In this document: in pieces, positions 55,880-64,000 of the stretch | How positions within the stretch are numbered: the stretch's first letter is position 1 | Layout: each line of letters starts with the position of its first letter | Source: Streptococcus henryi DSM 19005 | GTDB lineage: Bacteria; Bacillota; Bacilli; Lactobacillales; Streptococcaceae | Direction: 5' to 3' | Assembly: GCF_000376985.1 (NCBI RefSeq) | Contig: NZ_AQYA01000035.1 | Span: 62,001 to 126,000, forward strand | Length of the DNA stretch: 64,000 bases | The notes under the pieces: model-generated | Seen by the model: only the letters and a program-made list of their open reading frames with translations | Database searches by the model: none | Told to the model about the DNA's origin: nothing | Program-made: the position numbers and the translations under genes

Positions 55880-56710
55880 TTATAAATCAATATCGAGCAG
55901 AATAGGTGTATGGTCTTGGCGTGCACCAGAGTCAATCATTTCAGATTTACTGATTTTATCTGCGATACGGTCAGATGTGAGCCAATAGTCAATTCTCCAG
56001 CCTGTATTGTTGATTTTGCTGGTTTTACTGCGTTGTGCCCACCATGAATAGACTGATGGCACGTCACCATGAATATAGCGGAAGCTGTCTGTGAAGCCTT
56101 TGGCAAGAAGGTTAGTAAATCCTTCTCTTTCTTCATCAGTAAAACCTGCAGAGCGACGATTAGTTGCTGGATTTGCCAAGTCGATTTCCTTGTGGGCAAC
56201 ATTGTAATCACCTGTAGCAAGGACAGGTTTTTGGCTGTCAAGCTCTGCTAGGTAGTCTGCGTATTTTTGGTCCCAAACTTGACGCTCTTCCAATCGTCTC
56301 AAGCCATCTCCAGCATTAGGGGTATAAACTTGGGTCACGTAAAATTGGTCAAATTCCAAGGTAATAATGCGGCCTTCCCTGTCCATTGTGTCAGGGGCAC
56401 CGATTTCTGGATAGGTGATGGCTGGTTCTGGTAAAGTGTTTTTGTAGAGGAACATGGTTCCAGCGTATCCTTTGCGCGCAGGCTCAACCGATGAACGCCA
56501 AGCGACATGGAAATCAGGGAAGAAGTCTTTGAGGATGCTAAGGTGCTTCTTAGTTGGTCCTTTAGCAGAGAGTTTTGTTTCTTGAATAGCGATGATGTCG
56601 GCGTCTTGCGCAACCAGTGTGTCAATAACAGCACGTGAGAGGAGAGCGCGTGGGGAATCGCTGGTTAAAGCAGCGTTGAGGGAATCAATATTCCAGGAGA
56701 TGAGTTTCAT
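55880..56710 (-). CDS. exoA: Exodeoxyribonuclease III / AP endonuclease
   Basis: This 276-residue enzyme starts at the ATG complementary to 56708-56710, behind AAAAGGTAAAG. A longer in-frame start at 56761 has no support. Motifs are SWNIDSL, IIAIQETKLS, GYAGTMF, GDYNVAH and the C-terminal DHTPILLDI. It acts in base-excision repair by incising at abasic sites. Length matches pneumococcal ExoA. Confidence 0.95.
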   Translation of the reverse strand: MKLISWNIDSLNAALTSDSPRALLSRAVIDTLVAQDADIIAIQETKLSAKGPTKKHLSILKDFFPDFHVAWRSSVEPARKGYAGTMFLYKNTLPEPAITYPEIGAPDTMDREGRIITLEFDQFYVTQVYTPNAGDGLRRLEERQVWDQKYADYLAELDSQKPVLATGDYNVAHKEIDLANPATNRRSAGFTDEEREGFTNLLAKGFTDSFRYIHGDVPSVYSWWAQRSKTSKINNTGWRIDYWLTSDRIADKISKSEMIDSGARQDHTPILLDIDL

Positions 56711-57155
56711 GTCTTTACCTTTTCTAGTTTTTCTTTTTTCCATTTTACCAAAAAATAGCAAAGCAGGCGAGTTTGTTGCTTTCGGCTAACTATAAAACTA
56801 GCAAGAAACTAGAGAGAAAGTACTTAATATGTAATAGAGTCTAGTAGAATTTGTTGGATTCTGGCTCTTTAGTTTCTCTTGCTGGGCAAGCGATGGCAGC
56901 CCACCTAACTAACTGTTCGGATACAACTAATTGATAATATATTTTTTTGAAAATGTTTTCAAAAAATATTGAAAATATATTCATTTCAGTTTATAATTAA
57001 AATATGAAAACGCTGTTTCAGGGCGTTTGATATTGGAGATTTACTTTAACAATTTAACATTATCATATTTATTTTTAGCTAAATTCAAATATAAAGACAT
57101 CTAGTTTAAGAGTGATAGAAATAATATGATAGCAACATAAGGTCATTCAAGTGGT
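56711..57155. other. Upstream region of the cyclic-di-GMP genes
   Basis: This AT-rich stretch has no ORF. It holds a small hairpin AAACGC / GCGTTT (57008-57028) with TATAATT-like sequence just before it near 56991, a possible promoter. No family A or B repeat occurs here. I could not match a cyclic-di-GMP riboswitch. Confidence 0.4.
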
Positions 57156-57184
57156 CTCCTAAGTAGGAAGGGTTTACTAGGAGG
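57156..57184 (+). promoter_or_regulatory. Hairpin sequestering the RBS of the GGDEF gene
   Basis: CTCCTAAGTA (57156-57165) pairs with TACTAGGAG (57175-57183). The second arm contains the AGGAGG ribosome binding site for ATG 57191, so folding should block translation. Confidence 0.6.
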
Positions 57185-57190
57185 TTTTCT

Positions 57191-58345
57191 ATGACATTAT
57201 TAGAAACGATCATCTCTTATGTAGAAATGAATTTCATTGTTTTTACTGGCATCGTGTATATGTTACTTCATCTAAGTTTTAATGATGAAATCAATAAGAG
57301 AGGAAAGTTCTTTTTTATTTTGGCAACTATTATGATGTTGCTAGATATGCTTAGTTTTAATTTTGAACAGTATCTTGCTGCTCAGCCTATGTTTTCAATT
57401 TGGAGACAATTTTGGTCGGTGATTGGCTACAGTTGCCGACCCATTATTTTTCTGGCAATAATATTTTTGAATGACGCTTCTGAAAAATGGACACGCCAGA
57501 AAGTTATCGTTAGTGCAATGGCACTAATCAATCTTTTTCTTTCATTTTCAACTTTCTTTTCTAAAATAGCTTATTGGTACACGATTGATAATCGTTATTA
57601 TAGAGGTCCGCTAGGCTATTACAGTTATATTATTCTTTTAGTTTATCTATTGATACTAGTTATCCAACTATTACATTTGTATAAATCCTATCGATTAACC
57701 TTACAAGTTGTTGTTGGAGGCTATTTAGTTTTACTAACTCTTGCTGGTATTTATTTCAATGCCTTATATACTAGCTCAGGAATTTCAAGAGGATCAATGA
57801 TTGCGGCCATAGTGTTTTACTACGGTTATTATAATTCGGTTCAATATAAAGCAGAGCATCAAAGATATTCTCAAATTGCTAGTCAAGATGGTTTGACTGG
57901 CTTATCTAACCGTTATGCCTATAATCAAATTATCAATGAATTGAAGTTATCAGATGAACCAATTGGATTTTTGATGCTAGATATTGATAAATTCAAGGCA
58001 ATTAATGACGAGTGTGGACATGATATAGGAGATCGTATTTTAAGTAAAGTAGCAGATTATTTACGAATTACTTTTAATGAGACCGAATATGTCTTTCGTA
58101 TAGGAGGAGATGAGTTTGTGGTGTTATTCACCGAACTCAATCAGGATGAGGTTGAACGTATCAGTGATAAGATTGATATGATTAACAAGATGCTTTTAAC
58201 TGAAAATGATACTCTGCCAATCACAAGCATTAGTGCGGGGCTAGTAACTTCGGGTTCAAATAGAATTGAAAAACTTTATGTAGAAGCAGACCGTGCCCTC
58301 TATATAACGAAAAGTAATGGCGGAGCTGGCTGTACGATATTGTAA
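57191..58345 (+). CDS. Membrane GGDEF protein, putative diguanylate cyclase
   Basis: This 384-residue protein has an N-terminal membrane domain with six to seven helices (residues 1 to about 215) and a C-terminal GGDEF domain. The domain starts DGLTGLSNRYAYNQI, has FLMLDIDKFKAINDECGHDIGD, and an intact catalytic motif RIGGDEFVVLF (GGDEF at 305-309). The inhibitory RxxD I-site upstream is absent. It should make cyclic-di-GMP from two GTP, with the membrane domain as a sensor. Its RBS lies in a hairpin. A large GGDEF/EAL gene follows after 208 bases. Such genes are uncommon in streptococci. Confidence 0.85.
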   Translation: MTLLETIISYVEMNFIVFTGIVYMLLHLSFNDEINKRGKFFFILATIMMLLDMLSFNFEQYLAAQPMFSIWRQFWSVIGYSCRPIIFLAIIFLNDASEKWTRQKVIVSAMALINLFLSFSTFFSKIAYWYTIDNRYYRGPLGYYSYIILLVYLLILVIQLLHLYKSYRLTLQVVVGGYLVLLTLAGIYFNALYTSSGISRGSMIAAIVFYYGYYNSVQYKAEHQRYSQIASQDGLTGLSNRYAYNQIINELKLSDEPIGFLMLDIDKFKAINDECGHDIGDRILSKVADYLRITFNETEYVFRIGGDEFVVLFTELNQDEVERISDKIDMINKMLLTENDTLPITSISAGLVTSGSNRIEKLYVEADRALYITKSNGGAGCTIL

Positions 58346-58553
58346 AAAATTCTTTTGATAAATATTTGTAATAAAAAACGAATAATAAGAAAGTAGGAAA
58401 TTTATAAACAGGAGGACACTCCAATTAGTGTAAGTAAAAATATAGTGAATGCTATTTTTCAAATGCATTCAATTAAAATTTCCCAATAAACCATTATTGG
58501 TTGAAAAGTTACACTTTCAAGAAGTTATATGTTATGTGGGAGGTTTTATTTAA

Positions 58554-61500
58554 ATGAGTGATAACTCAATGAAAAAGTTGGATTATCTTCCTGGAGCAGT
58601 TCTTGTCTACCGTGCTGATGAGACCCAAGAAATATTGTATGCTAATCAGAATGTTATTGAACTATTTGGTTGTAATGATATTGATGATTTTAAAGATTAC
58701 ACTGGGAATAGTTTTACAGGTTTAGTCAGTGACGATGAGCTAGAAGGAACTCTTTTTAATATTAATAAACAGATAAATGACGAAACAAGTAATAATTACG
58801 ATCACGTCTTTTATCATATTCAAACCAAGCAAGGTGAGAAGATATACATTGAAGATTATGGGAAGCTTGTTGATGATGAAGATTTTGGTTTAGTTTACTA
58901 TGCTTTTCTTGTTTTGCCTAAGGTGAAATTGACTGAAGCTTCAAGGGATGAAGTGACCGGATTATTAAATATGCGTTATCTGTTAAATATCATGGATAAG
59001 AAGCGACAATCGAATACTAAACAGTTACTTGATAAAACAGTTAAGCATGTTGCGATATATTTTAATATCTTAAATTTTAAAATGTATAATCGTTATTATG
59101 GATTTGAACAAGGTAATAATTGTTTGAAGGAGATAGGAGATATCCTAACAGATGTCTTTAAGGTCAATACTATAGCTAGATTTTCAGATGATCATTTTGT
59201 TGTTCTATATGATGGTAATGATGAGATTGAAAATATTAAGGAAGTACACAGACGTGTAGCTGCTTTAGATGATAGATTTCAATTATACATTGATGCGGGT
59301 GTTTATTATTCAGATTACACTAATCCAACAAGTTTAGATTGTGATTTAGCAAAATTAGCCTGTGATAGTATTAAGAATTCTTTGACAGACTATTATGCTG
59401 TTTATAGTGACAAGCTTAAGGAAGTGCAAGAATTAAGAAAATACATTACTGATAATATTGATAAGGCTATTAAAAATGGTTATATTAAAATATATTTTCA
59501 ACCAGTTGTTCGCGCTTTAACTGGCGAACTTTGCAGTATGGAGGCTTTGACAAGATGGATAGACCCTGAACATGGTTTTCTATCACCTGGCGACTTCATA
59601 CCAATTCTTGAGGAAAATAACCTTATTTACAAGTTGGATTTATTTGTTATCAATGAGGTTGCAAAACATTTAAAAGAGCAAAACGATAATAACAAACCAA
59701 TTGTTCCTGTATCCCTCAATATTTCACGAATGGATTTCGCCATGTGTGACCCTTTTGCAGAGGTTGAAAAAGTAGTGACTCAATATGGTCTCGTCCGTGA
59801 ATGGATAACTGTCGAGATTACAGAATCAGCTATTGCAACTGATGCTGAAACAATACAATCTGAAATTGAAAAATTTCATAAAGGCGGATTCGATGTCTGG
59901 ATGGATGATTTTGGAAGTGGCTACTCTTCGCTTAACACCCTAAAAGATTTTGATTTTGATGAAATCAAGATTGATATGGCTTTTTTGCGAAATATGAACG
60001 ACCGTTCAAAAAAAATTCTGTCCTCGGCAGTTCGAATGGCTAAACAAATTGGTATCCACACACTTGCTGAAGGTGTCGAGACAAAGGAACATGTTGATTT
60101 CCTTAGAGAAATTGGCTGTGAGAAAATTCAAGGATACTTTTTTGGTAAGCCAGCCCCTTATGAAGAAGTAATGCAGCATATTAAAGATCAAGGAATAGAA
60201 GTTGAAACTCAAACAATGAAGGCTTTTTATGAAAAAGTTGGAATGGTTGACTTTATGACAGATCGTTCACTGGCCCTATTTTATGACGATGGTAAAAAGT
60301 TTAAAACTGTTTTTGTGAACAGAGAATACTGGAATGACTTGGGGTCACGTGAAGCCATTATGGCCATGTCTGATGATATTATAAATTCAGCAGACTCCAT
60401 GTTGAGACCTTCAATTCGTAACTTAGCAGAGAAAGCCAAAAAAAGTTCTAAAGATGAGTCAATTGATTTGGTTTATAATGGTCGTTACTATCGTTTACGA
60501 ATGAAAGTAATTGCTAACAGTATTGATGGCTGGATGCATCGCGTTTCATTAGAAGATATTACTTTTAATGAGATAAAAGAGCGAACATCAGCTTTAAATA
60601 GCGTTGTAAGAAATGTCGCTACACTCTATGAATCAATTTATCATGTTGATTTTGCAACTGATAAGGCTGAATTAGTTTATACAAATAGAGATGACCAGAG
60701 CGTAGGTGATTTTTATGAAAGCTTTACCAAAGCTCACATAGTCCAACACTTAGAATTTTATGACGGAGACCGTGAAAAGTATGAAAATTTCCTTACTTTA
60801 GATACCATAACACGTCGTATTTTAGAGGTTGGAGAAGCTCATGTGTCAGATATTTTCCGAATTAAGGGACGAGACGGCAATTACCATTGGAAAGAGATTA
60901 TTATCATTGCTTTACCTAGTCCTAGCCGTACGCAATTTTTATTGTGTATCAAACCATCAGTTTTAGAAGGAAAAGCTGATATGACCGGTCTGACAAGCAA
61001 AGATTCGGAGACTTCAAGAAATAATAATCAGCTTAAAGCAAACCCAGCTCAGAGTTGTAATTATTGGAAAGAATTGATGAAGAAGACTGACATTAAGTTT
61101 TTCTGGAAGGATAAAGAGCGTCGCTTTCTTGGTGCAAGTCAGTCATTCCTAGATTACTACAATATAAAATCTATAGATGAAATTATTGGTAAAACTGATG
61201 AGGACTTGAAGTGGCATATTGATGACATTAACTACAAGTCTGATGAAGAGGCTGTTTTGGCTACTGGGAAACCTATCTATCATTCTGCTGGCCAGAATAT
61301 CATAAATGGTGTTATTCATAACGTTTCAGCCACTAAAGTTCCAATGTATGATAATGGAAAAATATCAGGTATAATCGGCTATTTTATCGATATTGACGAA
61401 GTTCTTTCTGAAAATGAGAAAAATTTCCAAGAGTTACATATTGACACTTCTACCGGTGTTATGAATTCACGTGGATTTTTAATGTCTTGTATTCAGTACG

Positions 61501-61910
61501 AGGACAATTATCGCATACACAACCAAAATTATAAACTTGTTATTTTGGAAATAAAAGGTTACCATCATATGTTGACGTCATATGGGAAAGAAGTGGCTGA
61601 ACACATGATGCAAGAAGTTGCTTCAATCTTACAAAAACATTCACAAAGAGGTGCTACGATTTCAAGGATTGGTAGTTGGCATTTTGCTATACTGGAAAAA
61701 GGTAGTAATTTTACTGAAATGGACAATTATGTTCAAAATGCGATTGAAGAAATTATGGCAGTGAGGACAATAGATGGATTTAGAGCGACACTTTATGTCA
61801 ACTCGTGTATGATTTTGGGATCCGATCAAGAAAGTTCAATTGGATTTATCCACTTAATTGATCAAATCTTCTCAAATATTAATGCTGATAAAATAGAGAA
61901 TATAAAATAA
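58554..61910 (+). CDS. Multidomain PAS-GGDEF-EAL-PAS-GGDEF protein, putative cyclic-di-GMP phosphodiesterase
   Basis: This 1118-residue soluble protein contains, in order: a PAS-like domain (about 1-120), a degenerate GGDEF (motif replaced by SDDHF, 211-215), a complete-looking EAL domain (EAL 330-332, EITES, DDFGSGYSS with D451-D452, EGVET 506-510, QGYFFGKP), two to three PAS-like regions (about 570-960), and a second degenerate GGDEF (GSWHF, 1040-1044). The EAL residues for metal and catalysis appear present, so hydrolysis of cyclic-di-GMP is likely. The GGDEF domains may bind GTP or serve for dimerisation. It pairs with the upstream cyclase. Confidence 0.85.
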   Translation: MSDNSMKKLDYLPGAVLVYRADETQEILYANQNVIELFGCNDIDDFKDYTGNSFTGLVSDDELEGTLFNINKQINDETSNNYDHVFYHIQTKQGEKIYIEDYGKLVDDEDFGLVYYAFLVLPKVKLTEASRDEVTGLLNMRYLLNIMDKKRQSNTKQLLDKTVKHVAIYFNILNFKMYNRYYGFEQGNNCLKEIGDILTDVFKVNTIARFSDDHFVVLYDGNDEIENIKEVHRRVAALDDRFQLYIDAGVYYSDYTNPTSLDCDLAKLACDSIKNSLTDYYAVYSDKLKEVQELRKYITDNIDKAIKNGYIKIYFQPVVRALTGELCSMEALTRWIDPEHGFLSPGDFIPILEENNLIYKLDLFVINEVAKHLKEQNDNNKPIVPVSLNISRMDFAMCDPFAEVEKVVTQYGLVREWITVEITESAIATDAETIQSEIEKFHKGGFDVWMDDFGSGYSSLNTLKDFDFDEIKIDMAFLRNMNDRSKKILSSAVRMAKQIGIHTLAEGVETKEHVDFLREIGCEKIQGYFFGKPAPYEEVMQHIKDQGIEVETQTMKAFYEKVGMVDFMTDRSLALFYDDGKKFKTVFVNREYWNDLGSREAIMAMSDDIINSADSMLRPSIRNLAEKAKKSSKDESIDLVYNGRYYRLRMKVIANSIDGWMHRVSLEDITFNEIKERTSALNSVVRNVATLYESIYHVDFATDKAELVYTNRDDQSVGDFYESFTKAHIVQHLEFYDGDREKYENFLTLDTITRRILEVGEAHVSDIFRIKGRDGNYHWKEIIIIALPSPSRTQFLLCIKPSVLEGKADMTGLTSKDSETSRNNNQLKANPAQSCNYWKELMKKTDIKFFWKDKERRFLGASQSFLDYYNIKSIDEIIGKTDEDLKWHIDDINYKSDEEAVLATGKPIYHSAGQNIINGVIHNVSATKVPMYDNGKISGIIGYFIDIDEVLSENEKNFQELHIDTSTGVMNSRGFLMSCIQYEDNYRIHNQNYKLVILEIKGYHHMLTSYGKEVAEHMMQEVASILQKHSQRGATISRIGSWHFAILEKGSNFTEMDNYVQNAIEEIMAVRTIDGFRATLYVNSCMILGSDQESSIGFIHLIDQIFSNINADKIENIK

Positions 61911-61946
61911 AAACCATTTCGTATAGGGTTTGTAACATAAAAATGA

Positions 61947-61975
61947 GGTTAGGGACTTTTTCCTAGCCCTTTTTG
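61947..61975 (+). terminator. Terminator of the cyclic-di-GMP module
   Basis: GGTTAGG and CCTAGCC pair (one wobble) and are followed by CTTTTT. Confidence 0.72.
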
Positions 61976-62073
61976 ATGAGATATTTATTTACTGATATGC
62001 TAGATATTAGTAAATAAAAAAAACGGAAATTGATACAAAAAATGAAAACTTATTAATTTCGTTAAAATTGCCA

Positions 62074-62187
62074 ATATCATCGAATGAAGAGCTTAAAGAC
62101 AAGGAACAGAAGTGGAAAATTAAGGAGAGGTCATTCTCTCAGTCGAGAGTGACAATGTATCAAACATACTAATTCAAATGACTATAT
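62074..62187. repeat. Family B MITE-like element, copy 3
   Basis: TATCATCGAATGAAGAGCTT on the left and AATTCAAATGACTATAT on the right, with internal TCTCAGTCGAGAGTGACAATG. It is shorter than the copy at 1615, lacking the CTCAAACAGTC hairpin. Confidence 0.6.
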
Positions 62188-62226
62188 ATTTCTACTTGTC
62201 TCATTTTATTGTCATGGAAAAGCAAT

Positions 62227-62255
62227 TTGCAAATTTATAGCGCTTACTATATAAT
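62227..62255 (+). promoter_or_regulatory. Promoter of the LLM oxidoreductase gene
   Basis: TTGCAA (62227-62232), a 17-base spacer and TATAAT (62250-62255). Confidence 0.72.
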
Positions 62256-62370
62256 TGAATAATATTACTATTTTCGATTAATTTTGACTTAACGCAGGAC
62301 AATTTGAGTGTCAATACTATATTAGGAATTGAGTTACTCTATAGTAACCTAGTGGAGAAATCACTTTATT

Positions 62371-63411
62371 ATGAAATATTCTGTTTTAAATCTTGTGCCG
62401 CTTTATGAAGGAAATCATTATAAGGATGCTATAGATTCCATGATTCACTTAGCTAGAAAAGTCGAGGAGCTAGGCTATGAACGGTATTGGATAGCTGAAC
62501 ACCATAATATGAAATCCATTGCCAGCTCAGCAACACAACTTTTGATACAACATACTTTAGCTAATACACAGACTATTAAAGTAGGCGCAGGTGGGATTAT
62601 GTTGCCGAATCATAGTCCCTATCAAGTAGCTGAACAATTCGGTTTTTTAGAAACTTTGTACCCTAATCGTGTTGATTTAGGAATTGGCAGAGCTCCTGGA
62701 ACAGATGGTGTGACAGCAGAGGCGCTTTATCGAAGAGACGACACAATTTCCCAGTTTTCAAAAGATATAGCAGAGCTTTCGGGCTACTTTGAGGATACAA
62801 ATGTAGTGAGCGCCTATCCTGCAGCTGGCCTATCAGTTCCATTTTATATTCTTGGATCTAGCGTAGAATCAGCTTATTTAGCTGCAGAGTTAGGATTTCC
62901 TTATGCTTTTGCATCACACTTTGCACCTCAAATGATGGAAGAAGCGGTAGCAATTTATCGAGAAAATTTTAAACCGTCAAGCCAACTCCAATTTCCTTAT
63001 GTCATATTAGGAGCTAATATATCGATTGCTGAGACTGATGAAGAGGCCCAGAGGCTTGCGACTTCTCAAATCCAAGCATTTTTAAATATTATTACCGGGC
63101 AGGAACATGCGATACAGCCGCCTTTAGAGTCGGCAGAAAAAATCTGGCGTGCCTTCGTAGTTGCATCTGATGTCCCGCATTTTGGACCGATTTCTTTCTC
63201 AATGGAAACAATTGAAAGAAATGAAAAACAGGTTGTTGAGGAGATGTCACGCGTTTCACTCATTGGTAATCCTCAAACTGTTTCTAAACAAATTAATGAT
63301 CTGAGAGATCGTGTTGTTTTTGATGAGTTAATGGTTTGTTCTTACATCTATGATAAAGAAGCTCAATATAAAGCTTATGAATTATTAGCACAAGTTTTGA
63401 GGGAAGATTAA
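62371..63411 (+). CDS. LLM class flavin-dependent oxidoreductase
   Basis: This 346-residue bacterial-luciferase-like protein has LARKVEELGYERYWIAEHHNM, GGIMLPNHSPYQVAEQFGFL and VDLGIGRAPGTD. It probably uses reduced FMN. Members of this subgroup are often named luciferase-like monooxygenases without known substrate. It is monocistronic, with its own promoter and terminator. It contains two ATAGCAGAGC-like sequences. Confidence 0.9.
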   Translation: MKYSVLNLVPLYEGNHYKDAIDSMIHLARKVEELGYERYWIAEHHNMKSIASSATQLLIQHTLANTQTIKVGAGGIMLPNHSPYQVAEQFGFLETLYPNRVDLGIGRAPGTDGVTAEALYRRDDTISQFSKDIAELSGYFEDTNVVSAYPAAGLSVPFYILGSSVESAYLAAELGFPYAFASHFAPQMMEEAVAIYRENFKPSSQLQFPYVILGANISIAETDEEAQRLATSQIQAFLNIITGQEHAIQPPLESAEKIWRAFVVASDVPHFGPISFSMETIERNEKQVVEEMSRVSLIGNPQTVSKQINDLRDRVVFDELMVCSYIYDKEAQYKAYELLAQVLRED

Positions 63412-63492
63412 ACCATCTTTAAAAACTTTATTTTTGGTGTTAAGTGATTTTAAGATTGTTCGGGTTAATGATATTATGACTTTAAGAATAAT

Positions 63493-63533
63493 AACGGAAG
63501 GAAGTAGAACACCTTCTGTTTTTTTTTTTTTTT
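63493..63533 (+). terminator. Terminator of the LLM gene
   Basis: AACGGAAGG and CCTTCTGTT pair (one wobble) and are followed by about fifteen T residues. Confidence 0.85.
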
Positions 63534-63579
63534 GCCACATAAAATCGCCAAACCTATTTAGAAAAACATCGAAATATCT

Positions 63580-63608
63580 TTGACTGTTAAATTCCAAAGT
63601 GCTATAAT
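63580..63608 (+). promoter_or_regulatory. Promoter of the CPBP-family gene
   Basis: TTGACT (63580-63585), a 17-base spacer and extended -10 TGCTATAAT (TATAAT 63603-63608). Confidence 0.78.
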
Positions 63609-63632
63609 CTATTTAGAAAGTTTTCTAAATAG
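63609..63632. promoter_or_regulatory. Operator-like palindrome at the CPBP promoter
   Basis: CTATTTAGAAA and TTTCTAAATAG form 11-bp inverted arms that abut the -10 and cover the start site. A half-site CTATTTAGAAAA also occurs upstream near 63554. The regulator is unknown. Confidence 0.65.
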
Positions 63633-63649
63633 AAAGAAGGTTGGCTGTA

Positions 63650-64000
63650 ATGAAAAAAACATCTATCTATATTCTTCTAAGCTACGGTTTGGCTTGGTTT
63701 ATCTGGATAGGCTTGTGGCTAGCTGGTGTTCAGTTAGGTCAGCCACTAAGTCTGCTGGGAAGTACTTTGGGCATGTGGATTCCAGCCTTAGCATACGGTA
63801 TCTTGCGTAAAATCAATCCTGACAAGTATAGGTTGGATGCTGGTTTTGCTTTAAATTTTAAGAAGGACTGGAAGTATTATCTGCTAGCCATGTGGGGACC
63901 TGCCCTCCTGACTTTGTTAGGCATGGCGCTTTATTTCGTGATTTTTAGAAATCAATTTAGTTTGCAATTTCCAGTCATCAAGCAGATGTTGGAAGAAGCA
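63650..64000 (+). CDS. CPBP-family membrane protein, 5' part
   Basis: The reading frame starts at ATG 63650 (RBS AAGAAGG) and runs off the right edge after 117 codons. It begins MKKTSIYILLSYGLAWFIWI and shows at least three hydrophobic segments (GMWIPALAYGIL; WGPALLTLLGMALYFVIF). The layout suits the N-terminal part of CPBP (CaaX protease / bacteriocin-processing) membrane proteins. The catalytic EExxxR motif would lie outside the window, so the assignment is provisional. Confidence 0.6.
   Translation, partial: MKKTSIYILLSYGLAWFIWIGLWLAGVQLGQPLSLLGSTLGMWIPALAYGILRKINPDKYRLDAGFALNFKKDWKYYLLAMWGPALLTLLGMALYFVIFRNQFSLQFPVIKQMLEEA

Noticed and set aside
63580-63810. 76-residue ORF covering the last promoter
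   Set aside because: It reads through the promoter and operator in a different frame from the membrane protein that starts at 63650, and has no RBS.

Overview
The window reads as a low-GC Firmicute chromosome, most likely of the Streptococcus salivarius group (S. salivarius / vestibularis / thermophilus). The evidence is CovR, CodY, the NrdR-DnaB-DnaI-Der order, RpoY next to RNase J, CppA, PepX beside a Gla-type glycerol facilitator, and streptococcal extended -10 promoters (TGnTATAAT). Several recently broken genes (an EamA exporter, a serine hydrolase, a lyase remnant, a nonsense-mutated membrane protein) suggest a lineage undergoing gene decay, as is known for S. thermophilus. The species is inferred from gene content only. 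I see no rRNA, CRISPR array, prophage or intact insertion sequence.

Layout. 1-5.8 kb: the end of yqgQ, glcK, a rhodanese-like protein, and a three-gene sugar ABC importer. 5.9-10.5 kb: a KtrAB potassium uptake pair (minus strand), a TraX-like membrane protein, rsmG (minus) and a YceD/DUF177 protein. 11-13 kb: covR and a CovS-like kinase that has lost its extracellular sensor. 13.2-17.3 kb: nrdR-dnaB-dnaI-der (replication initiation, ribosome assembly). 17.4-25 kb: an AlaA-like aminotransferase, codY, pncA, two VOC proteins, and gatCAB. 25-32.5 kb: a short PurC-like protein, a broken EamA exporter, rpoY-rnjA (minus), tsaB-rimI-tsaD, and azlCD. 32.5-38 kb: PadR regulator, trhO, cupin, a BaiN-like flavoprotein (minus), a RocS-like protein, a DnaQ-type exonuclease, and ebfC (minus). 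38-41 kb is an AT-rich accessory stretch with an orphan antitoxin, an MFS exporter and remnants. 41-49 kb: pepX (minus), gla, cppA with a frameshifted serine hydrolase, DUF1697, DUF1269, an FAH-family hydrolase (minus) and a nonsense-mutated small membrane protein. 49-52.4 kb: a YebC-family protein, tRNA-Cys, rpsB-tsf. 52.7-57 kb: an MFS transporter, glpK (minus) and exoA (minus). 57.2-61.9 kb: a putative cyclic-di-GMP module, consisting of a membrane GGDEF protein and a 1118-residue PAS/GGDEF/EAL/PAS protein. 62.3 kb to the end: an LLM-class flavin oxidoreductase and the start of a CPBP-family membrane protein.

Regulation visible in the DNA. There are near-consensus CodY boxes at codY and azlCD. 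A perfect cre palindrome lies before glpK, and a close variant lies between pepX and gla, linking the two glycerol genes. A terminator-like hairpin sits in the rpoY-rnjA leader. A hairpin covers the ribosome binding site of the GGDEF gene. A 24-bp operator-like palindrome sits on the promoter of the last gene.

Two families of short, palindromic, MITE-like elements (family A with TACTC...AAAATCAAAAT ends; family B with TATAGTC...GAAGAGCTT ends) occupy most of the longer intergenic gaps. A 10-mer, ATAGCAGAGC, is strikingly over-represented both inside and between genes. The cyclic-di-GMP module, the sensorless CovS and the 10-mer are the observations most worth following.
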